A stretch of DNA of 64,000 nucleotides from Candidula unifasciata (lineage: Eukaryota; Mollusca; Gastropoda; Stylommatophora; Geomitridae). Positions within the stretch are counted from its first letter, which is position 1; each line of letters opens with the position of its first letter. The position numbers and the translations under genes were made by a program. The stretch is taken from positions 281,001-345,000 of the forward strand of contig CAJHNH020005013.1 of assembly GCA_905116865.2 (NCBI GenBank). The letters run 5' to 3'. Under the pieces are notes generated by a model. It had not been told where the DNA came from. It saw only the letters and a list, made by a program, of their open reading frames with translations, and ran no database searches. Positions 41,111 to 51,682 of the stretch are shown here, piece after piece.

Positions 41111-41114
41111 AATG

Positions 41115-41335
41115 TTGAAGGTTGAATTAAGAATCAGCATCACAGCACTCGGGACAGTCCCATAAGCGTTCCGTCTCCATCTTCAGCAGCAAGCAAAGAG
41201 TTCCATTTCCGATGGTACCAGTAACTGTTTGACTCTATATCGGTATCGCCCTTCCCTTGAGTGGTGAGCGTCGGCCAAAATAGACCAGGATATCCACCAA
41301 GCGATAAACACCCGGTGACACCAAGTGCCACCATG
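41115..41335 (-). mobile_element. LINE-RH 3' tail, second in tandem
   Basis: AAGAATCAGCATCACAGCAC to TCGCCCTTCCCTTGAGTGG; a separate, slightly longer copy. Confidence 0.6.
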
Positions 41336-41465
41336 CGATGCGGATGAGGATCACCAAGGTCTAGAAACCCCGTTCATCCGTTATGTTATATTAGGGCCCC
41401 CGACTACAGTTGAGTGGGACTTCTTAAGTAACGAAAAGTTGCGACCCATTTCAAAACACATTTTT
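41285..41465 (+). repeat. Dispersed repeat shared with 54030-54205
   Basis: Common blocks AAGCGATAAACACCCG, GAGGATCACC and GTAACGAAAA. Class not identified. Confidence 0.45.
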
Positions 41466-41654
41466 TTTTTATAATTTTCGGGGAGAAGGGGGGGGGGGGA
41501 GAAGTCGGCCAGATTTTCAGGTGATACTATAATACATAGCTATTATCAGGAACATCTCAATTTTGAAGACGATGTTCTGATAAGTAAAAACAACGATATG
41601 CAAATAAAAACAGATAATTTAGCAAATATAGCATCTTCACTTGAAATACAAATA

Positions 41655-42375
41655 AGTTATAAAAAGACAGAGACATTGTATACCCGTCTCGTTAGTGTTG
41701 AGAGCCGACCAGATCCCCCTGTAACTCCTCGCAGCGCCAATCTCTCCAGACCGTAATGATCTATCTGTGCCTCAGCATTTTTCAATCGCTCCCAAAGAGC
41801 CCTAACAACATCCAGCTTGTCATACATCAATTCAACACCAAGCGGCGCAGAATCGGCCATTCTCTCTGCCCGTTCATTTCCCGACACACAGACATAACCT
41901 GCAGAAAATATCCAAAGGATGCTATCTACACGGGACCTCTGAAGTGATGCTTGCCACTCTGCACGGAGCATGTCTGTCTACACATTTCTCAGCAGGCTCT
42001 GAGAGTCAGTTACAACCACTGCATGTATGTACAGCTGATTCTCAAGCCGGCGGAAGGCAGCAGTGACTGCCTCCACCTCCATTCTCAGACTAGACATTGT
42101 GATATCATATGCCAGGCTTTGCTGCATCAGACAACGTCCATTCGCTTTTGCTATGAACCCCCATGCACTTCGTCTGCCCCTTAACACAGTCATCTGTATA
42201 GATAATCACATCATCTGGGCGGGAATAGTCATGAGTTATTTGTTGAACTTCTGATTCTGCAGCATCAGCTGGCCAGTCCCTGCACTCACGACTCAAAGTG
42301 ACCTTGAACCACTCATATCTCGCTTAAATTTATCGATCTTGCACACATGTCCATTTGTGTCTTCAGCTTGCGCCA
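41655..42375 (-). mobile_element. LINE-RH, RNase H portion (nested host element, part 1)
   Basis: Minus strand: DVIIYTDD, MEVEAVTAAFRRLENQL, VVTDSQSLL and GNERAERMADSAP supply the four RNase H carboxylate positions, though the first motif has TDD in place of TDGS. Continuous with the RT part at 43403-44000 once the RTE-like insert is removed. Confidence 0.75.
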
Positions 42376-42379
42376 TCCA

Positions 42380-43402
42380 GTCTATATCCTCTTCATGTCA
42401 CTTTAACATATAAGACATTCACAAGTGATCTCCATTGCTGCCGGTCTGCTGCTTTTCTGTCCATGGTATCCCATGTCAGTTTAAATTCCTTTATCCCCTG
42501 TTCTAATGTGCTTCTCCAGGTTTCCTTAGGTCGTCCACATCTCTTTTTCCCATCTGCAGTCATCCGGAGAGCTATTTTTGCCAGAGTGTCACGAGGCATT
42601 CTGCAAACATGTCCAGGCCATCTTCATCGTATTACTTTTATAACATTTGCCAGCGATGCACACTCTGTTTTCCTCCTCAGTTCTTTATTTGTGATCTTGT
42701 TTGGCCAAAATATTCGTAGAATTCTCCTAAAATATTTTTTTTGAAAAGTCTCAAGTTTATGTGTAATTCCCGCTGTCATTTTCTAACATTCACTGTTTTC
42801 CTAAAATGTATTCTGAGTTTTGTCTGTAAACTAAATCCCGTTGATTTCCATTTATTGCTGAGCATGGCAAATTCTTTTTTTTTTTTTTTTTTTTTACTTT
42901 ACATCCTTTTCAGAATCTCCATCTGGAGTAACTTTACTTCTGAGGTATATAAATTCTCCAACTTCCTCTATTGCTTCATCACTTAGGATAATTGGATTTT
43001 CTGTTTTGTAATTATTTCTCATTACTTTAGTTTTACTTGTGTTTATTTTGAGTCATATCTTGAAGGCTGTTGTTGAAAGTCTATCTTCTCCTGAGCGTCC
43101 GCATAACGGATTGATATAAAGCAGATGTCATTTGCATAGTCCAAATTTTCTAAAACAGAGGTGAGTGACCACCTGATGCCTCTTTTTGTATCTCGTGTAA
43201 CTTCTTTCATCAGTCAGTCAATGGCCACATTGAACAAAAAGGGGGATACTATGCATCCCTGTCTGACTCCTGTGTTGACAAAGAAACTTTCTGTTGTATG
43301 ATTATCACATACTACCTTGCATTAAAACTCCAGTAAATGGCTTTGAACAAACTATTTTCTGTGGTACACCATAGTGACGGAAAATCTTCCATAGTGATTA
43401 AT
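42380..43402 (-). mobile_element. RTE-like LINE inserted in LINE-RH
   Basis: Minus strand reads NTGVRQGCIVSPFLFNVAID (RT core), DYANDI where YADD is expected, then MPRDTLAKIALRMTADGKKR and CGRPKETWR to the end at about 42393. Stops and shifts make it inactive. Confidence 0.75.
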
Positions 43403-44000
43403 CTTTTCAGTCTGTGACCCTTAGCTCTACCCAAGGATTCATGCAGGAAGTGCTTCTTGTCTGCAGTTACTCTAAGATATGACTTTGCTTGCAGAACTTT
43501 GAGCAATAGGAATAAGTGCAAGTATATATCGCATACATACTTCCGGGGTATCTCTTGTACATCCCAGAATTACCCGCATGGCTTCATTCTGTATGCGTTA
43601 AAGTTTCATCAGCTGACTCTTTGATATGGTAAGCATTCCAGTCCCATAATCTATCACCGACAGGATCACATGCTGGGACACTGTGAACAGCATTTATTGT
43701 TCCATGTCCATTTCTGTCATAATCTTGACAGCATTGAGTCCTTTCTGGCATTTCACCGCTGCCTCTACATGATCCCCAAAAGACAGGCTTCTATCGAAAA
43801 TGATACCCAGGTAACTCGACTTTCTCTTTTGATGTTATTGTCATTAATTGTGAGGCTTGGAACATTCGCTTTTACAATTCTATTGTCCAGAGAGCACCAC
43901 AAAACAGCCGCCTTTTCTGAATTGATGACAACACCCATTTCTGCAAACTAGTCAGTCACTTTGTCTACAGTTGCCTGTAGCTCTTTGGCTATCAAGCAGA
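43403..44000 (-). mobile_element. LINE-RH, RT C-terminal portion (nested host, part 2)
   Basis: Minus strand: TVDKVTDWFAEMGVVINSEK-like, AAVLWCSLDNRIVKANVPSL, then VLQAKSYLRVTADKKHFLHE and ALGRAKG-like sequence, cut where the RTE-like copy begins. Confidence 0.65.
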
Positions 44001-44029
44001 TGTAAGACTAGAAGCAAAAAAAAAAAGTA

Positions 44030-44330
44030 ACAGAGACAACACTAAATTGGGAAATAGAAGAGATTGAAGAAGGGAGGACGCTTAAATGACATACTAAAAC
44101 GAACTTTGAGGAAAGAGACAAAATGTGCTGGACTGGATAAGTTTGGATTCCATGGATTCCATCTATTATATCGAAGGTATTGCGTAGGATAGAACGGAAT
44201 GGAACGACAGACTGCGAGCCATGAGTTACATATAGTGGCACAACAGAGCATTGGTGATGAAATATTAGATAGGTATTAGCAAGCTGAGGGGCTGATATTA
44301 GAGGGAACATACATGCAATAGAAAACATGT
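44030..44330 (+). mobile_element. LINE 3' end, partner of 63010-63290
   Basis: CTGGACTGGATAAGTTTGGA, GATAGAACGGAATGGAACGA, ACATATAGTGGCACAACAGA. Confidence 0.5.
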
Positions 44331-44439
44331 AAAATTAAAACCTAACCTGCGCAGCTGGTGGCGAGTGAACTAGTCAAGAGGCTTAAACTCCCAAAGCTCA
44401 CGACCCCATCTCTAACGTCTCCCTATACGTGGTAATGGC

Positions 44440-46175
44440 TGAATCAAATGTGTACAGAGATTGGGGAAAATTACAGGAAAGACTCACATTCCATGTACCA
44501 ACAGATAAATATGTTAACAGGAAAGATGATACGTATCAGCACAGGATGTTTAAAATCAAAAGATGGTGACTTATTAATGGGACATAGTAATAAAATTAGC
44601 AGATGGACAGAGTATATAGGGGAATTGTATGATGATAATAGACCAGATGTAAAACTGCAGACCAACAATGATGGTCCACCAATAATGACTGCAGAAGTTG
44701 AGAATGCAATACATCATATGAAGAACGGAAAAACACCCGGGCCAGACAACATCTGGAATAAATCGAAGCACTGGGAGATTTTGGAACTGAAATAATAACT
44801 AAACTTTTAAATTATATTTATAATAGTGGGTATATTCCAAATGACCTTTTAAAATCCATATTTTTAGCTCTGCCAAAGAAACCAGGCACTTTAAAATAAT
44901 AAGCCTTATGAGTCACATGACTAAGAATTTACTGAGAATAATTATGAGAAGAATAAGAAACAAAATTAAACCAGAAATCAGCGATGAACAATGTGGATTT
45001 ATAGAAGGAAATAGTACAAACAATGCCAAATACATCCTAAGGACATTGTCAGAAAGAGCTATAGAAGTAAAGACTGATTTTTACTTATGCTTCATAGACT
45101 ATACAAAAGCATTTGGCTGTATGAAGCATGAAGAAGTAATCAAACTGTTAGAAAAATTAAACATTGATGGAAAAGATCTACGAATAATAAAGAATACGTA
45201 TTGGCAGCAAACAGCAGCTATAAGAATAAACAACTGTTTAGGTACATTTCAAAGCATAAAGAGGGGCAGACGACAAGAATGTGTACTATCATCTGATTTG
45301 TTTTCTAATATACAGTGAATATATAATGAGATCTTTAATTGATATGACCGGAATTGTAGTTGGTGGGCACAATATAAACAATTTACGTTATGCTGAGGAC
45401 ACAGTCTTGATAGCAACAAGTCAGAGAGAACTTCAGAAAATGATAGACATTGTGGTGTTAGAAAGTGGAAGAATGGGCCTCAGTTCGAATAATGGGAAGA
45501 CAGAAGTAATGGTGGTATCAAGGAAACGAATTATTCCTAAATGTGTAATAAAAGTCGATGGTGTTATTTTAGGACAAGTACAGAAATTTAAGTATCTGGG
45601 CACATGGATAACATCAGATGGAATATGCATAACTGAGATAAGAAACAGAACAGGACAGGCAAAAACGGCATTTTATAAAATGAAGAATATCTTGTGCAAT
45701 ATATCCTTGTCATTGAGAGTTAGAAAAAGAATTCTTGCTTGCTACATACATCCAGTTTTAACATATGGCTGTGAATCCTGGACAATCGGTATGCAGGCGA
45801 AACAATTTCTTGAGACCTCAGAGATGCAGTTTTGCAGAAGAATGCTTAGAATACCTTGGACAGCCAAAAAGAGCAACCAAGAGGTTTTGAAAGAGGCGGG
45901 AGCCAGAAGACAACTTATCACAGACATCAGAAGGAGACAGTCATCAGTTTTCGGCCATGCTATGAGAAGATGGAAAATAGAAGTTGTGACCACTGGAAAG
46001 ATCTGTGGAAGGAGGGACAGAGGAAGACAACGAGAGAAGATTCTCGAGTCTTGTTGCATGGCATGGAGGTGTGTCGGCACACGAACTGATACATGCTGCA
46101 GGAGATCGCAGATTGTGAAGAGGCATGATCGCCCACGCCAGTCGGCAAGGCACCTGATGATGATGATGAAAGTGG
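44440..46175 (+). mobile_element. RTE-like LINE, longest RT ORF in the window, 5' truncated
   Basis: Three overlapping open stretches (44448-44795, 44908-45318, 45281-46237) give a near-complete RT domain: NGKTPGPDN, DEQCGF, CFIDYTKAFGC (fingers/palm), RRQECVLSSDLF, LRYAEDTVL, KYLGTWITSDG, then VFGHAMRR and a (GAT)n tail. The catalytic YADD has become YAED and the GxRQGC loop is altered. Endonuclease domain absent. Not a host gene, although such ORFs are often labelled as one. Confidence 0.85.
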
Positions 46176-46274
46176 TAAATACTGACAGAAAAGACAATAT
46201 AGACATTCTGGTACTAAATTTTCTTAATATATATTAAGAGGTCTTAAAATCGTTATAGTTATTGCTATTAAGTA

Positions 46275-46530
46275 TATGTGGTGCCCATTGTGGGTACCAG
46301 GGCCTCATTGTGAAAAACAAAGAACAAACAGCCTCGAACATGCATGTCGTAAGAGTAAAATCATTAGGGGCGTTTCCTTGAAAATCTGTTTGCGAGGCGA
46401 AGAACTGTCTTCATAAAATAAGCCAGAGCAGTTAAACGGAAATTTACTAAAAACTCAGATTCTGGAACCGGGCCAGAGTCCAGAGGTAAACGAACGACCA
46501 GAACTTTTTGCCAGAGTTTGGCGCTAGGTA
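46275..46530 (+). mobile_element. SINE-C copy
   Basis: GTGGGTACCAGGGCCTCATT, ACATGCATGTCGTAAGAGT, AAACTCAGATTCTGGAACCG, AGAACTTTTTGCCAGAGTTT. Confidence 0.7.
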
Positions 46531-46906
46531 AACTTAAGTCGTAAAACAGGTGATCCTTATAGGTCACCATCGGACCGGAAATATCCCTAGTTGTGTATTC
46601 AATGTGCGAAGTGTTTGACCGAAACAACATCGAAGTCATTGGTAACACTCACTAATGATAATAGTAACTGTTGATCATAATAGAAGTTGTATTGTAATTT
46701 ATACGTATTAGTCAACACTGGGATTTTAACAAACCTTTTGAAAGGCGTTGTAAGTGTTATTTGTCTTATAGTTTATAGTATTTACGCAGGCGACATTTAT
46801 TTTTACTTGACATTCATCATCAGCTCAGTGCTGCTCAGCAGTCGCCCGGCGTCGGAGATAAAGTGAAATAATATTACAGTGTTAAATTACACTGAAGATT
46901 CTTGAT

Positions 46907-46953
46907 AGTCTTGTTGCATGGCATGGAGGTGTGTCGGCACACGAACTGATACA
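46907..46953 (+). repeat. 47-bp exact copy of LINE segment 46047-46093
   Basis: Both intervals begin AGTCTTGTTGCATGGCATGG and end CACACGAACTGATACA with no difference, while flanks are unrelated. Confidence 0.95.
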
Positions 46954-46959
46954 CTAAAT

Positions 46960-47189
46960 TACATTATTTTGGGTATCACTGAAATCACTCAAAAGAAAAA
47001 GAACATCCATGTCTGAGTTATAGAGCTATCAGATTGTTGCTCGTTATTTCAGCTTCATATGTCTGTAAAAAGATTTTCTCCGCAACTTAAGTTAATAATA
47101 ATAAAAACAAATACTGATAAAACAGCTGAATGTTGCCGCAGCGCTTCATCTATCAGAATTTAAGCTCCAGCCAGGTATATCAGATTTTC
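46960..47189 (+). mobile_element. hAT transposase-derived fragment
   Basis: Matches the interior of the 26167-26756 hAT element (CTCCAGCC..ATATCAGATTTTCA) and parts of 1490-1720. Confidence 0.4.
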
Positions 47190-47817
47190 AGCTCTCCTTT
47201 GAACTTCTACCAAACAAATACCCTAACAGGGCCTCAGTCATGTGTAAAATGCGGACTTCCTGTGACAAACACATCGCGACAAAACTAGGATTACTTGACA
47301 ATGTCACGACACGCAACACTGCAGACGATACTAGCGACCATTGACAATTTCGAGACATGCAACATTACAGACGATAATGGAGAGATGGCGGTGAGCCACG
47401 CGCTTTGACGCAGATTAGTGATAGTGTTCTTCCGATTAAACTCACCGCTGAGCGTATCCCCTGCGCCGCTACGCGCGGCATGGATGGGGACTAGATGCCT
47501 GGGACTCACGAGCAAATAAATTGGATGAAGTTGCAGGAGATGAGATAGATGCTGCTCGTGACTCCCAGCCATCTAGTTTAGCTCCCCATCAGTGACGCGG
47601 GGGATTCTGTCGGCGGTGCAGCATAGTCGCAGAAACAGGTCCGCAATTAACATATCGCTGAGACCCTGTTAGAGCATTTGTTTCGTTATTCGGAGCTCAT
47701 CCTAGTTTTGCAGCCATTTGTTCCTCGGCAGGAACTCCGCATTTTGCATAGGGCTGAGGCCCTGTTAGGGTATTTGTTTGGCCGCCAAAATATGGGGTAG
47801 ACGTTCAAAAGAGAGCC
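47190..47817. mobile_element. FB foldback element, copy 5 (long subfamily)
   Basis: 628 bp, ending 255 bp before the MRPS16 ATG. Arms carry CCTAACAGGGCCTCAGTCAT / AGGCCCTGTTAGGGTATTTG. Target duplication AGATTTTC (47182-47189 and 47818-47825). Internal ACAATGTCACGACACGCAAC and GACAATTTCGAGACATGCAA are extra repeats of this subfamily. Confidence 0.85.
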
Positions 47818-48071
47818 AGATTTTCTAACCTCTTGGGCTGTGCTTTTTTCTCCAAAAATGGGTTTCTAGAATCTACGCGGGAGAATATTGAAACAACTTG
47901 GCATGAACATTGGGTAACTCCTCTGTAGTTTGAAGTAAGTATTAATTATCAGTTAAGCAAGAAGTTATTTGGAACTGTTGTTAAATAGAGCTTTTTTTTT
48001 TTAAATTGCCAACCACTTTGTTACTGATGACCTTCTGTTTCTGTTTTCTCTTCAGATATCTGCAGTTTAAG

Positions 48072-51000
48072 ATGCCACGAGTAGGGCCAAAAGTATTTCA
48101 GATCATCAAGTTTGCATATCACGGATGTACAAATAGACAGTTCTTTCATATTGTCTTGTTAGATAATAAGTCACCACTGAACGCTACACCATATGAGCAG
48201 CTCGGGACCTTTGACCCCTTGCCAAATATATACAATGAAAAACTTGTATCTCTTGATGTTGAACGCATCAAATATCATATTGCACAAGGTGTTGCTCTAA
48301 GTAGGCCGGTGGAAAAACTGCTAGGTATGAACAACATTTTTATTAAGATGTATTTTATTGTTGTGTAGTCTTGTTTCATCATTCTCATGTGGGCTCTGGA
48401 TTATTGTTTGAAGGTAGGTTGTGGTTGGGGGGGGGGGGAACGGGGTGTTTAAAACCTAGTGCTGCCTCACAAACATTTTGTAAATAGTGACTAATTAGGG
48501 GTCTGGTGAAATGAAATTGATCGTGGTGGGCTGAAAGACCCTCTCTAGCTTGGAGCCCCATTGTTTGGTGGGGGTTGACCCACTGCCACCTCCCCCTCCC
48601 TTCCAACAAGCATGTCGTAAGAGTCGACTCAGCTGCATTTTGTCACAGTGTAGAGTTGCCATACATCCTCATTTCTGCGGACACATCCTCATTTCAGGGG
48701 AAAATCTCACCATCCGCAAAAGATTTTGGACATTTGTAGATTTGTACGCAGTGTTACTCTCCAGGTAAAAATTAACACTTACTATATTGAAAACTGTAGG
48801 AGCAGTGAAATGTACTCAGAAATCGGAAAGATAGCACAGTTCTGCTTTGATATTCCAGCACAGCATGCTTTGGTAGAAAGACACTTCTCCTGAATCCATG
48901 TTTAGTGGCCCAGTGAGGGAAAAACGCCTTAGTGCTGATTCAGTCAAGTCAATTTCACTTGTAAAATTATATTTCAGACATCTCCCTTGCAGGCAGCTTC
49001 TGGACATTTGATGCAATAGATAGGCGTTTAAAAAAAAGCTCAGTTCATTAAAAAAAAATATTCATGAAATACAATTTAAATGGAATTTAATGTTGAGAGG
49101 TGTCCACATTTCAGAAGATCAAAATGTGAAAGCCTATCACTGTAACTTAGAAAAAATTTAACAGAAAGCTTGTTACTTTGAAGAAGAGACAGGGTCGACC
49201 AACATTAAGGTGGGCCATTAAAGATATTCTGAGCATTTTAGGGGGGCTGCATGGTCTTCAGGCATGGTGTCCGCTTCAAGTGCTAGAGGTTCCAGGTTCA
49301 GTCCCTTGTAAGAGCTGGGATTTTCTCGTGTGAACTTGGACATCCAGTATTTCCCCCCGGTGTCTGGGTAGTGAGATCGGACGCACGTGTGCATTGTTGC
49401 GCAGATAACAAATATCCCTTGGCATTTGGAAATTGAAAAGAGTAGCCTTACGGAGCTGCTTGAAACAAATTTGGAGTTAAAAATCTACCCAAAGTATTTC
49501 AGGATCCTTGCCGGTGCTACAGAGCCTGTGCACTGTGCTGAGCATCTTTGGACTTAGACTTGAGTTAGAAGAAGAACAGAGCACTTATGGGTTACCACCT
49601 GTGTGCCATGATGTTGATCCGTTGTTCAAACCTGAACATTTTACTTTTACATGTGTAGGCGATCAGCAGGCAGTGATGAGAGCAGGCGGAAACAATCTTT
49701 TTAATGTTTGTTTTGTGTAGCAGTTGGTTTCTTTTTCTAGGTGCTGGTGAAAATTTGTCAGTGCAAAATCCTCTATAGTTTTTGTAGTTATGTGTAAAGC
49801 TATTTTCTTTTTCTGCAATAGGAAAGTTTGGATTGTGGTTGGAATCCCCTGGAAGTTGACATATTATCCTCACTGTACATCAGTCCATTTAGTCCAGAAC
49901 TATTAGGACCTCTTCTCAGTATAGCCTTCAGGGTGTAGTGGCTGGTATCAGTTCTGTATTTGTTTAGTATTCTTCTTTGACTTCCTGCATAGTGCTGTTA
50001 TCTGGCCTCTTCATCTCTGTTCAAATGCGTGATCTTGCAGTCTGGTCATAGTTGCAGATTCAGAGTCATCAATTAGTTTATGCACATTTCCCACTTCTCA
50101 TTGAGCATTTTTGTGGAAGACTGTTTTAAACTCTTATTTCTATGTCCTGTGAATCAGTCTCCTCATCTTCAACAGTCAGGAGATCTCTACATATTTTTTT
50201 TTTTAGTTTCCTTGCCATTACATATTATGCTGTAATACTACATCACATGGCCAACCTTCTGGCATTGTGTCCATTTCTACCCGTTTACATGCTTCAGCTA
50301 TGACTGTTAGTTTACCGGGATCTGCAGTTTTGTTTGATACTGTACTTTCAAGCTGTCTGACAATCTCCGATTACTTGAGGATAGCCACATATTCAGTAGT
50401 TTACACAAGTCCTTCTAAACTGCAAATTTGTATTATGTTTCAAGCATAGGTGCATTTCCTGCAGTTCAATGCGCCTCATGAATGACATCATTTCTAAATG
50501 TTGGTGCCTATCCTATGGTGGTGATTTTTCCTCTCAAATATGATTATTTTAAATCCTGATAGTACTAGGCAGATATAATTTAGCTCATTCCCTTCTAGAA
50601 AACTTTGACTAAGCAATATTTGGGCCAGAAATTATTACCAGTAAATGAAGAGCACTTTGATAGTGAGGCAGTTATAAAAGCAATTGGAGCAGTATGGTTT
50701 AGTGTTAACAACTGGTTCTTCTTCTTCTTCTTCTGTTTTTCTGTCCCCCAAAGGAGCATAGGCCCTCAACCAACTCACGCCAAGTCGTTCTATCCTTCGC
50801 CATTACATGGAGCTCTCCCCATGTCCTCCCCATCTTTCTAACTTCATTCTCCAGCTCTCTTCTCCATGTGTTTTTTGGCCTTCCTTTATTCCTATGTCCC
50901 TGTGGGTTCCAGTGCAAAGACATTCTGGTTATGCTGTTCTCCTGTTTTCTCAGTGTGTGTCCTATCCAACGCCAGCGTCTTTTCCTCACTTGGCTACCTC

Positions 51001-51302
51001 ATCCTGTAAAAACAATAGCCACAAAAACCAACCAACTATGGATAACCATGGATAACAACTGAGTAGAGTATGTTAAATTAAGAAAACTAAATAATGTTAT
51101 TAGAACCCTACATATTGTATGTGCAGTATATGAGCCATCTATTGTAGATTAGTTTCTTTTCTTCTCTTCATCAGGGCTTGCTGGATTGTTGCCTGTACAT
51201 CCAATGAGTTATATCACAGCCAAACGCAACAGGAAGAAGTTACAAGCAGAGGCTGCAGCCCAAAGTGAAGACAAGAACTCAGATCATGATGAGCAGTCTT
51301 GA
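48072..51302 (+). CDS. MRPS16: MRPS16, mitochondrial small-subunit ribosomal protein bS16m (2 coding exons)
   Basis: Coding exons 48072-48324 and 51175-51302, joined GT-AG in frame (codon split G|GG), give 126 aa; human is 137. The protein is the bS16-family component of the mitochondrial 28S subunit, binding 12S rRNA during assembly. Diagnostic residues: GCTNRQFFHIV, the YEQLGTFDPLPN segment, EKLVSLDVERIKYHI and GVALSRPVEKLLG, then a C-terminal extension rich in Lys/Arg turning acidic (SEDKNSDHDEQS). The ATG lies 16 bp after an acceptor (AG at 48054-48055). A likely 5' UTR exon ends at a GTAAGT donor near 47935, just downstream of a foldback element. The single coding intron (2.85 kb) holds SINE-C, hAT, tRNA-SINE and RTE debris. 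No frame damage. Confidence 0.95.
48385..48625 (+). mobile_element. SINE-C, two partial copies head to tail
   Basis: GTGGGCTCTGGATTATTGTT with G-run, then AGTGACTAATTAGGGG; followed by TGGTGGGGGTTGACCCACTG and AAGCATGTCGTAAGAGTCGA. Confidence 0.55.
48640..49020 (+). mobile_element. hAT relic with transposase C-terminal dimerisation motif
   Basis: Plus strand reads CFDIPAQHALVERHFS and, after a stop, WPSEGKTP...LISSQFHL-type sequence: the I-P-A-x-x-A-x-x-E-R-x-F-S signature of hAT transposases. Fragment only. Confidence 0.55.
49245..49385 (+). mobile_element. tRNA-derived SINE head
   Basis: GGGGGGCTGCATGGTCTTCA, then GCTAGAGGTTCCAGGTTCAG with B-box-like GGTTCAGTCCC at 49295-49305. Not a tRNA gene: the cloverleaf is not maintained. 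Confidence 0.5.
49390..49560 (-). repeat. SINE-G-type repeat, antisense
   Basis: AGAGTAGCCTTACGGAGCTG, ATCTACCCAAAGTATTTCAG, GGATCCTTGCCGGTGCTACA; best reverse match to 35705-35865. Confidence 0.5.
49561..50690. other. MRPS16 intron, unassigned, probably old LINE
   Basis: Antisense-looking words such as GGCTGGTATCAGTTCTGTAT and CCTGATAGTACTAGG suggest decayed LINE DNA. No motif is clear enough to name. Confidence 0.3.
50705..51000 (-). mobile_element. RTE-like LINE 3' end, ORF still open
   Basis: Minus strand open frame of 94 codons: KRRWRWIGHTLRKQENSITR, MSLHWNPQGHRNKGRPKNTW, RRELENEVRK, ending in a (GAA)n tail at about 50722. Homologous ends at 4975, 18870, 33190 and 56995. Confidence 0.75.
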
Positions 51303-51393
51303 TACATTGATTTAGTTGTTTTGTAAGAAAAGTGTTAGAAGGGTGCTTCGGTGTCAGTCTGGGGTGTTAGAATATGAGAATTGTGAATGAAAT

Positions 51394-51399
51394 ATTAAA
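51394..51399 (+). promoter_or_regulatory. Candidate MRPS16 polyadenylation signal ATTAAA
   Basis: Variant hexamer ATTAAA about 90 bp after the MRPS16 stop; no AATAAA is closer. Confidence 0.4.
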
Positions 51400-51587
51400 A
51401 GCATTGAAAAAACAAATTGTTATGTTTTGTAGTCAGCTTATTGACTGTATTTTGTTGAATTTGTGAACCTTCACATACAATTTCACCGGGTACTGTATGA
51501 AATATTTTTCACACTTAAAAAACAATTAGACCTGACTTTCATAGTATAGGTAATCAGATAATTGCAATTCCAACTTCACTGCAAACA

Positions 51588-51676
51588 GGTCACCACATAG
51601 TTGCTCCATTTTCTGTACCGAGACAGCGATGGATGGTTTTCGCTGGTACAGAAAATGGAGCAACTATGTGGTGACC
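51588..51676. repeat. Perfect hairpin: 32-bp inverted arms, 25-nt loop
   Basis: Left arm 51588-51619 starts GGTCACCACATAGTTGCTCC; right arm 51645-51676 is its exact complement. The loop starts GAGACAGCGATGGATGG and its complement resembles 51933-51950 in the adjacent LINE. Confidence 0.95.
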
Positions 51677-51682
51677 ATATAA

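Noticed and set aside
45281..46237. 318-codon ORF as a host gene
   Set aside because: RT thumb and LINE 3' end motifs, frame continuity with upstream RT fragments, and sibling fragments elsewhere in the window.
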